Made by a program: the position numbers and the translations under genes. 22,003 nucleotides of DNA from JBDLRH01 sp039800165 (lineage in GTDB: Bacteria; Pseudomonadota; Gammaproteobacteria; Burkholderiales; Burkholderiaceae_C): the NCBI GenBank assembly GCA_039800165.1, contig JBDLRH010000149.1, positions 1-22,003 of the forward strand, read 5' to 3'. Numbering within the stretch: position 1 is the stretch's first letter; each line of letters begins with the position of its first letter. The notes under the pieces were generated by a model, which worked only from the letters and a program-made list of their open reading frames with translations, was not told where the DNA came from and searched no databases. Of the stretch, positions 8,553 to 14,200 are shown one piece after another.

Positions 8553-9629
8553 ATGTCGCTCATCCCCGCCACCATCCTCACCGGCTTTCTCGGCTCGGGC
8601 AAGACCACGCTGCTCAAGCGCGTGCTGACCGAGGCTCACGGCCAGAAGATCGCGGTGATCGAGAACGAGTTCGGCGAGGAGAACATCGACAGCGACATCC
8701 TCGTCAACGACACCAACGAGCAGATCATCCAGATGAGCAACGGCTGCATCTGCTGCACCATCCGCGAAGACCTGCGCTCCACCCTGTCGGACCTGGCGCA
8801 GAAAAAGCGCAAGGGCGAGCTCGACTTCGAGCGCGTGGTGATCGAGACCACTGGCCTGGCCGACCCCGGCCCGGTGGCGCAGACCTTCTTCATGGACGAC
8901 GAGATCGCCGAGACCTTCCTGCTCGATTCGATCCTGACGCTGGTCGACGCCAAGCATGCGGCGCAACAGCTCAACGACCGCCAGGAGGCGCGCCGCCAGG
9001 TGGGCTTTGCCGACCAGATCTTCATCAGCAAGACCGACCTGGTGGACGAGGGCGCGGTGGATGCGCTGGTGCACCGCCTCAAGCACATGAACCCGCGCGC
9101 GCCGCAGCACAAGGCGCACTTCGGCGAGGTGGCGATCAAGGACGTGTTCGACCTGCGCGGCTTCAACCTCAATTCCAAGCTCGAGATCGACCCGGACTTC
9201 CTGAAGGACGAGGACGATCACCACCATCACGACCATGCGCATGGCGAGCACTGCGACCATCCATCGCACCAGCACGGCCACGGCCACGACCATGCGCATG
9301 GCGCGTCGCACGGCCACCACCATCACCACGACGACGACGTCAAGAGCTTCGTCTTTCGCACCGAGCGCCCGCTCGACCCGGCGAAGCTCGAGGACTTCCT
9401 TGGCGCCATCGTCAACGTCTACGGCCCGCGCATGCTGCGCTACAAGGGCGTGCTGAACATGCGCGGCACCGAGCGCAAGGTGATCTTCCAGGGCGTGCAC
9501 CAGCTGATGGGCAGCGACCTCGGGCCGGCCTGGGCCGAGGGCGAGGCGCGCGTCAGCAAGATGGTGTTCATCGGCATCGACCTGCCGCGCGACATCCTGC
9601 TGCAGGGCCTGAAGCAGTGCGAGATCTGA
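8553..9629 (+). CDS. COG0523 (CobW-type) metallochaperone GTPase
   Basis: The 358-residue G3E GTPase has the P-loop GFLGSGKT at 11-18, ENEFGE at 37-42, the metal-binding CxCC (Cys65, Cys67, Cys68 in GCICC), ETTGLADP at 98-105 and SKTD at 159-162 as the base-recognition motif. A His-rich loop at 223-259 holds 20 histidines in 37 residues, and the CobW C-terminal domain follows from about 264. COG0523 proteins insert or deliver metals, and the His-rich zinc group (YjiA/ZNG1-like) is the best fit; no cobalamin genes are nearby to suggest true CobW. GGAG lies 6 bases before the ATG. It precedes dksA by 180 bases. The metal specificity is inferred. Confidence 0.92.
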   Translation: MSLIPATILTGFLGSGKTTLLKRVLTEAHGQKIAVIENEFGEENIDSDILVNDTNEQIIQMSNGCICCTIREDLRSTLSDLAQKKRKGELDFERVVIETTGLADPGPVAQTFFMDDEIAETFLLDSILTLVDAKHAAQQLNDRQEARRQVGFADQIFISKTDLVDEGAVDALVHRLKHMNPRAPQHKAHFGEVAIKDVFDLRGFNLNSKLEIDPDFLKDEDDHHHHDHAHGEHCDHPSHQHGHGHDHAHGASHGHHHHHDDDVKSFVFRTERPLDPAKLEDFLGAIVNVYGPRMLRYKGVLNMRGTERKVIFQGVHQLMGSDLGPAWAEGEARVSKMVFIGIDLPRDILLQGLKQCEI

Positions 9630-9634
9630 GCGCC

Positions 9635-9652
9635 GCCGCCTTCGGGCGGGTG
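9635..9652 (+). terminator. Possible weak terminator after the CobW-type gene
   Basis: Just after the stop codon, CCGCC-TTCG-GGCGG forms a 5 bp stem with a stable TTCG loop. The following bases (GTGGTTTGG) are only weakly T-rich, so efficient termination is doubtful. Its edges are given approximately. Confidence 0.3.
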
Positions 9653-9769
9653 GTTTGGCAGGATGTTTGTCTCTCTTTTGCAACTCATGGGCTGGCCGGC
9701 CGCAATGCCGTCGGCTGCCGCAGGTGAAGGAAAACCCCGACAGCAGGCGGAATCGCAAGGCAAACCGGG

Positions 9770-9775
9770 TATAAA
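9770..9775 (+). promoter_or_regulatory. Candidate -10 element for dksA
   Basis: TATAAA at 9770-9775 lies 34 bases upstream of the dksA GTG. No recognisable -35 is seen 16-18 bases before it. Confidence 0.35.
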
Positions 9776-9809
9776 GCCCGGGCCGAACGACCTCGGCAGG
9801 AGACCGACC

Positions 9810-10991
9810 GTGACATCCGCAGTCAAGAAAAAGAACGCGCCTGCCAAGGGCGCAGCCAAGCCCAAGCCGGCGAAAGCCACCAAACCTGTCGCCAAACCTG
9901 CCGCCAAGGCCGCTGGCAAGGGCAAAGGCGCGGTCAAGGCCGCTGCGGCGAAGAAGCCGCTGGCCAAGCCCGCCACCAAGGCCAAACCTGCCGCCAAGCC
10001 CGCAGCCAAGCCCGTGGCCAAGGGCAAACCGGCAGCCAAGCTCGCCAAGCCTGCGAAACCCGTCAAGTCGGCGAAGGCCGCCAAGCCCCCCTCCAAGAAA
10101 GCCTCCTTGCCTGCCAAGACCTCTTCCAAGACCGCCGCAAAGCCGGTGAAGTCCGCGGCCAAACCCGCGAACAAGCCGGCCGTGAAGCCTGCAGCCAAGA
10201 CCGCCAAGGCGCCTGCCAAGGCCCCGGTCAAGGCGGCAAAGGTCGCGGCGAAGGCCCCTGCTTCGAAGGCGTCCGCCAATGCGCCTGCCAAGGCCCCCGT
10301 GGCAGCCCCCGCCAAGGCCGGCAAGGCCGTGCCTGCGGCCAAGGGGCCGGCCACTCCCTCCGCTGTGCCTGCGGTCGATGCCAGTGGCATCCAGCGCTCG
10401 GCCAAGCCGTCTTCGCGGCTGGCCCAGATCACCGTTCCCTCCATGGCCCAGGCTGTCGCATCCAACGCGGCCAAGGCCAGTTATCTGCCCTCCATGACCC
10501 CTGTTTCCGTGGCGCCCGTGGCGCCCGCCGCCATCAAGCGCGACCCCAAGCTGGCCAACAACTGGAAGACCAAGACGCCCGAGCAACTGAGCGATGCCGA
10601 AGTGCTGGCCATGCCCGAGGCCGAGTACATGAACGACAAGCAGATGGCGTTCTTCCGGCTGCGCCTGCAGCAGCTCAAGCGCGACATCCTGGCCAACGCC
10701 GGCGAGACCACCGAGCACCTGCGCGAAGACACGGTGATCGTGCCCGACCCGGCCGATCGCGCGACCATCGAGGAAGAGCACGCGCTGGAGCTGCGCACCC
10801 GCGACCGCGAGCGCAAGCTGCTCAAGAAGATCGAGCAGTCGATTGCACGCATCGACGCCGGTGACTACGGCTACTGCGACGAAACCGGCGAGCCGATCGG
10901 TGTGGCCCGCCTGCTCGCGCGTCCGACGGCCACGCTGTCGCTGGAGGCCCAGCAGCGGCGCGAGCTCAAGCAGAAGATGTTCGGCAACTGA
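9810..10991 (+). CDS. dksA: DksA transcription factor with a Lys/Ala/Pro-rich N-terminal tail
   Basis: DksA binds the RNA polymerase secondary channel and, with ppGpp, retunes transcription. The GTG at 9810 is chosen for its AGGAGA ribosome binding site 5 bases upstream; an in-frame ATG at 9663 has none. The protein has 393 residues against 151 in E. coli. Residues 1-180 are almost only Lys, Ala and Pro (48 Lys), with no Asp or Glu before residue 190 and no aromatic before 225, like bacterial histone H1-type tails. The DksA core follows from about 250. The coiled-coil tip motif D-P-A-D-R-A is intact (Asp313, Asp316, Ala318). Of the four zinc-finger cysteines only the first remains (Cys356); the others are Thr359, Ser377 and Ala380. 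Loss of zinc ligands is common in alpha- and betaproteobacterial DksA. Confidence 0.94.
   Translation: MTSAVKKKNAPAKGAAKPKPAKATKPVAKPAAKAAGKGKGAVKAAAAKKPLAKPATKAKPAAKPAAKPVAKGKPAAKLAKPAKPVKSAKAAKPPSKKASLPAKTSSKTAAKPVKSAAKPANKPAVKPAAKTAKAPAKAPVKAAKVAAKAPASKASANAPAKAPVAAPAKAGKAVPAAKGPATPSAVPAVDASGIQRSAKPSSRLAQITVPSMAQAVASNAAKASYLPSMTPVSVAPVAPAAIKRDPKLANNWKTKTPEQLSDAEVLAMPEAEYMNDKQMAFFRLRLQQLKRDILANAGETTEHLREDTVIVPDPADRATIEEEHALELRTRDRERKLLKKIEQSIARIDAGDYGYCDETGEPIGVARLLARPTATLSLEAQQRRELKQKMFGN
9825..10350 (+). repeat. Low-complexity repeats coding for the AKPA tail of dksA
   Basis: Many short, imperfect repeats of GCCAAGCC/GCCAAACC type run through this stretch and encode AKP, AKA and KPA units. 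The repeats are irregular in length, which favours replication slippage and length variation between strains. Confidence 0.7.
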
Positions 10992-11022
10992 CGCGCCAAG
11001 GCGTTGCACGCCACGCCCGGCC

Positions 11023-12138
11023 ATGCCCCAGGACACCCCGCCCGAAGGCCTGCTGTCGCGTGTGGCGCGGCTGATGCGCCCGGGCGCGGCGGCGCCGGCT
11101 GCGGGGGCGCCGGGCAGCCAGGAGGATGCCCCGGGCCTGTCGCGCGAGGCGATGAAGGAGATGCTCGAGCGCCGCCGGCGCAACGACATCATCCGCAAGC
11201 GCGAATTCGACGCCCTGCGCAAGCTGCGCCGCAACGAGCCGGGTGCGCAGCCCATCGGCTCGGAGCATGGCGCGCTGGTCAACAGCGCCTTCCTCACGCA
11301 GCCGCCCGACACGCGCGCGGCCACGCTGCGCAAGATCGACTCGATCGAGCAGGAGCTCGACCAGCAGTGGCGCAATGCGCCGCCCGACGCGGCGACGCGC
11401 AGCGCACGCACGCCTGTGCCACCGGCGTCTGCCGGCAGCACGGCTGGCTCGGGTGCGGTCTCGGGTGCGGCCTCGGGCCCGCTCGCACGGGCCGTGCTGG
11501 TGCCGCACGACTATCCGACCACCACCGCCAGCCTGACCGGCGAACTGCAGCGCGGCAGCACCCACATGCAACCCCTGCCTGTGGCAGCGGGGCAGGGCGC
11601 GCAGGTCGAGTCGGCGGCCATCCTGTTTGCCAATGGCGACCGCGCCGCAGCGCAGACCGGCCTGCAGGCGGCGATCGCACCCGGTGCGCCCTGTGCGCGC
11701 GACGACTCGGCCTGGCTCGCGCTGTTCGACCTGCACCGCGCGGTGGGGCAGCGCAAGGCCTTCGATGCGCTGTCGGCGCAGTACCGGGCGATCCTGCGCA
11801 AGTCGCCGCCGTCGTGGGTCGACCTGGTCGAGCAGGCCGCCGCTACCGAGGCCGCTTCGCCTGCGCAGCCCGCGCTGAGCGGCACGCTCAGCGGCGACAT
11901 CAGCGCGATGCTGCAGGCGCTGGACGCACAGCTGCCCGCCAGCGGGCCGATCGTGGTGTCGTGCAGCACGCTGCAGCGCATGGACTTCATCGCTGCAGGC
12001 TGCCTGCTCAACTGGGCAGTGGCCCACAAGGCTGCCGGTCGCGAGCTCAGCCTGATCGATGTGCATCGGCTGGTGGCGGCCTTCTTCACCGTCGTGGGCA
12101 TCGCCGACCAGGCCAGCGTGCAGCGGCGCGCCGACTGA
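11023..12138 (+). CDS. Uncharacterised protein with FimV-like and STAS-like regions
   Basis: The 371-residue protein has no recognised function. Residues 40-70 are very basic and helical (SREAMKEMLERRRRNDIIRK). Residues 120-195 are low-complexity Ala/Gly/Ser/Thr and likely a linker. Residues about 195-265 (ESAAILFANGDRAAAQ onward, ending near SPPSW) look like a TPR-type repeat pair of the kind found at the FimV C-terminus. Residues about 305-365 resemble a STAS domain (IVVSCSTLQRMDFIAAGCLL, then a helix, ELSLIDVHRLV and VVGI), as in MlaB-type proteins. No signal peptide or membrane segment is seen. The ATG lies 31 bases after dksA with only a weak ribosome binding site, so it is probably co-transcribed with dksA. 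The domain calls rest on pattern recognition only. Confidence 0.8.
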   Translation: MPQDTPPEGLLSRVARLMRPGAAAPAAGAPGSQEDAPGLSREAMKEMLERRRRNDIIRKREFDALRKLRRNEPGAQPIGSEHGALVNSAFLTQPPDTRAATLRKIDSIEQELDQQWRNAPPDAATRSARTPVPPASAGSTAGSGAVSGAASGPLARAVLVPHDYPTTTASLTGELQRGSTHMQPLPVAAGQGAQVESAAILFANGDRAAAQTGLQAAIAPGAPCARDDSAWLALFDLHRAVGQRKAFDALSAQYRAILRKSPPSWVDLVEQAAATEAASPAQPALSGTLSGDISAMLQALDAQLPASGPIVVSCSTLQRMDFIAAGCLLNWAVAHKAAGRELSLIDVHRLVAAFFTVVGIADQASVQRRAD

Positions 12139-12146
12139 CGGCGCAG

Positions 12147-12199
12147 GCCCGCGCTATTCCCGCGGGCGACGCCCGGCTGCAGCCACGCCGTGGCGTCGC
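12147..12199. terminator. Two overlapping GC-rich stem-loops after the STAS gene
   Basis: Hairpin one has perfect 7 bp arms GCCCGCG (12147-12153) and CGCGGGC (12161-12167) with a 7-base loop. Hairpin two has perfect 8 bp arms GCGACGCC (12166-12173) and GGCGTCGC (12192-12199), with the palindrome GGCTGCAGCC in its loop. They share bases 12166-12167, so both cannot form completely. No T-run follows, so a rho-independent terminator is uncertain; a transcript-end stabiliser is the other simple reading. Confidence 0.4.
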
Positions 12200-12381
12200 T
12201 GCTGAAGGGGGCAAAGAATCCGAATCAGGGTAGTTACCAGTGGCAACGCCCCTGTTTGTTCACGCGCCACCTTCACACCCTCTGCTAAGTGCTTCATTTC
12301 AAAGGCCTTTCGTGCGCAGATTGGCTGTCAAAATCCGGCCTAAGTCCTTGATTTCATTGCAAAAATTCACCTTCTGACCTC

Positions 12382-12409
12382 TTGCGACCTGCGCGATTCC
12401 TGCTACAGT
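12382..12409 (+). promoter_or_regulatory. mraZ (dcw cluster) promoter
   Basis: TTGCGA at 12382-12387 and TACAGT at 12404-12409 are separated by 16 bases, and TGC directly before the -10 makes it an extended -10. The expected start is near 12415-12417, just before the MraZ repeats. This fits the position of the main dcw promoter in other proteobacteria. Confidence 0.65.
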
Positions 12410-12417
12410 GCAAAAAA

Positions 12418-12447
12418 GTGGTATTTCGTGGGAAATCGTAGGAAAGG
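12418..12447 (+). promoter_or_regulatory. MraZ operator: three 10 bp direct repeats
   Basis: GTGGTATTTC (12418), GTGGGAAATC (12428) and GTAGGAAAGG (12438) follow each other exactly 10 bases apart. MraZ is known to bind TGGGN-type direct repeats with about 5-base spacers upstream of its own gene. The third copy also contains the AGGAAAGG ribosome binding site of mraZ, so bound MraZ could block translation signals as well as the promoter exit. Confidence 0.7.
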
Positions 12448-12453
12448 TCGATC

Positions 12454-12882
12454 GTGTTCCAGGGTGCGTCGTCGCTGAGCCTTGATGCCAAGGGGCGCCT
12501 GTCGGTGCCGACCCGGCATCGCGAGGTGCTGGGCGCCACTGCGCAGGGCGCACTCACGATCACCAAGCATCCGCACGGCTGCCTGATGGTGTTCCCGCGC
12601 CCCGAGTGGGAGCGCTTTCGCGAGCGCATCGCCGCGCTGCCGATGTCGGCGCAGTGGTGGAAGCGCGTGTTCCTCGGCAACGCGATGGATGTCGAGATGG
12701 ACGGCACCGGCCGCGTGCTGGTCTCGCCCGAACTGCGCGACGCCGCCGGCATCTCGCGTGACGTGATGCTGCTGGGCATGGGCAACCACTTCGAGCTCTG
12801 GGACAAGGCCACCTACGAGGCGAAGGAAGCCGAGGCGATGAGCGGCGACATGCCCGACGTGTTCCGGGACTTCTCGTTCTGA
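12454..12882 (+). CDS. mraZ: Transcriptional regulator MraZ
   Basis: MraZ is an AbrB-fold DNA-binding protein that forms a ring and represses the dcw operon from direct repeats at its own promoter. The 142-residue product has the two conserved half-motifs, D-A-K-G-R at 11-15 and D-G-T-G-R at 83-87, and starts MFQGASSLSLDAKGRL as the family does. It uses a GTG start with AAGG 6 bases upstream; the in-frame alternatives are internal to the conserved N-terminus. It is the first gene of the cluster, 8 bases before rsmH, and the repeats it should recognise lie directly upstream. Confidence 0.97.
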   Translation: MFQGASSLSLDAKGRLSVPTRHREVLGATAQGALTITKHPHGCLMVFPRPEWERFRERIAALPMSAQWWKRVFLGNAMDVEMDGTGRVLVSPELRDAAGISRDVMLLGMGNHFELWDKATYEAKEAEAMSGDMPDVFRDFSF

Positions 12883-12890
12883 AGGCGCAC

Positions 12891-13814
12891 GTGAGCGAAT
12901 GGCAACACGTCACCGTCCTGTTGAACGAAGCGGTGGAGGCGCTGCTGGGCAACGCCGAAGCGATGGGCGGGCAGGCCACCTGGGTCGACGCCACCTTCGG
13001 TCGCGGTGGCCACTCGCGGCTGCTGCTCTCGCGCATGGGGCCGCAGCACCGGCTGATCGCCTTCGACAAGGACCCGCAGGCCATCGCTGCGGCGCAGTCG
13101 ATCGGCGACGCACGCTTCTCGATCCGTCACGAGGGCTTTTGCCAGTTGTCCGAGCTGCCTGCGCACAGCGTGGCCGGCGTGCTGATGGACCTGGGCGTGA
13201 GCTCGCCGCAGATCGACGACCCCGCGCGGGGCTTTTCGTTTCGCTTCGACGGGCCGCTGGACATGCGCATGGACCCCACGCGGGGGCAGAGCGCGGCGCA
13301 GTGGCTGGCCAGTGCCGACGTTCGGCAGATTGCGCAGGTGATCCGTGACTATGGCGAAGAACGGTTTGCTGTTCAGGTTGCAAAGGCGATTGATGCTCGC
13401 CGACAGGCAGGGCGCCCTGTTGCAACCACCGCCGAGCTGGCCCAGCTCGTGGCTGGCGCGGTCAAAACCCGCGAGCCGGGCCAGGACCCTGCAACGCGCA
13501 CATTTCAGGCTCTTCGGATTTTCGTCAACGCCGAGCTTGAAGAGCTGCAACAGGCGCTTGACGCCAGTCTTGCCGTATTGCGGCCCGGAGGACGCCTCGC
13601 CGTGATCAGCTTCCACTCGCTGGAGGACCGCATCGTCAAGCAGTTCATCGCACGGCATTCGCGCGAGGCGTATGACCGCCGCGCGCCGTTTGCGCCGGCG
13701 ACCGCACCGCAGCTCGAGGCGCTGGGCCGCATCCGCCCGTCCGACGCCGAAGTGGCGGCCAACCCGCGCGCGCGCAGCGCCATCCTGCGCGTGGCGCAGC
13801 GCACCGGAGCCTGA
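12891..13814 (+). CDS. rsmH: 16S rRNA (cytosine-N4) methyltransferase RsmH (MraW)
   Basis: RsmH methylates N4 of C1402 in 16S rRNA. The 307-residue protein opens with HVTVLLNEAVEAL, then motif I DATFGRGGHS at 33-42, LMDLGVSSPQID at 98-109 and GRLAVISFHSLEDRIVK at 234-250. The family's inserted helical domain occupies about 110-215. A GTG start at 12891 is used, 8 bases after mraZ, with AAGG a few bases upstream. Codons 141-236 use A/T in third position far more often (38 of 96 by hand count) than the rest of this gene or its neighbours, although the protein stays intact and conserved. ftsL begins 5 bases after the stop. Confidence 0.97.
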   Translation: MSEWQHVTVLLNEAVEALLGNAEAMGGQATWVDATFGRGGHSRLLLSRMGPQHRLIAFDKDPQAIAAAQSIGDARFSIRHEGFCQLSELPAHSVAGVLMDLGVSSPQIDDPARGFSFRFDGPLDMRMDPTRGQSAAQWLASADVRQIAQVIRDYGEERFAVQVAKAIDARRQAGRPVATTAELAQLVAGAVKTREPGQDPATRTFQALRIFVNAELEELQQALDASLAVLRPGGRLAVISFHSLEDRIVKQFIARHSREAYDRRAPFAPATAPQLEALGRIRPSDAEVAANPRARSAILRVAQRTGA

Positions 13815-13819
13815 AGGCC

Positions 13820-14200
13820 ATGCTGCGCATCAACCTGTTGCTGCTGCTGGCGATCATCGGCTCGGCCTTCTGGCTCATCAATCTGCAGTACCAGTCGCGC
13901 AAGCTGGTCAGCGAGATGCACCGCGCCGAGGGCGAGGCGCGCCGCATCGAGATCGAGCGCGAGCGGCTGACCGCAGAAAAGCGGGCGCAGGCTTCGCCCT
14001 CTCGGGTGGAGCGCATCGCGCGGGAGCAGCTGCAGATGCGCATGCCCACGCCGGCCATCACCCAGTACGTGCAGCACGGCGGCAAGGCCGATGCAGCAAC
14101 GACGCAGGGCGCGAATGGTGTGGCGGGTGCGCCTGGTAAGCCTGGTACGAGCGTTCCGAGCGGTACGAAGTCCGGCGCCGCCACAGGGGCTGCGCCATGA
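13820..14200 (+). CDS. ftsL: Cell division protein FtsL
   Basis: FtsL is a bitopic divisome protein that forms a complex with FtsB and FtsQ and activates FtsWI. The 126-residue product has a short cytoplasmic end, one membrane helix at about 4-21 and a periplasmic coiled coil (about 25-60), followed by the conserved RVERIAREQLQMRMPTP at 62-78. Residues 87-126 form an extra Gly/Ala/Thr/Lys/Pro tail (GAPGKPGTSVPSG at 103-115) that is not part of the family core and uses many GGT and CCT codons. It lies between rsmH and ftsI and overlaps ftsI by 4 bases (ATGA). Identity rests on topology, conserved core and position. Confidence 0.93.
   Translation: MLRINLLLLLAIIGSAFWLINLQYQSRKLVSEMHRAEGEARRIEIERERLTAEKRAQASPSRVERIAREQLQMRMPTPAITQYVQHGGKADAATTQGANGVAGAPGKPGTSVPSGTKSGAATGAAP

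Larger units (their letters stand above)
12139..12453. other. Intergenic region upstream of the dcw cluster
   Basis: This 315 bp gap, the longest non-coding stretch in the window, is richer in A/T in its second half than the flanking genes. It holds two strong overlapping stem-loops near its left end, a small dyad at 12233-12247, the mraZ promoter and the MraZ repeats, each listed separately. I see no small gene or tRNA in it. Confidence 0.8.

Noticed and set aside
9663..9809. ATG start at 9663 for dksA
   Set aside because: It has no ribosome binding site, contains the putative promoter of dksA in the coding part, and the GTG at 9810 has a clear AGGAGA.
9825..10350. Repeats in dksA as a CRISPR array or mobile-element remnant
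   Set aside because: The units are short, irregular and coding in one frame; there is no constant repeat with unique spacers and no transposase.
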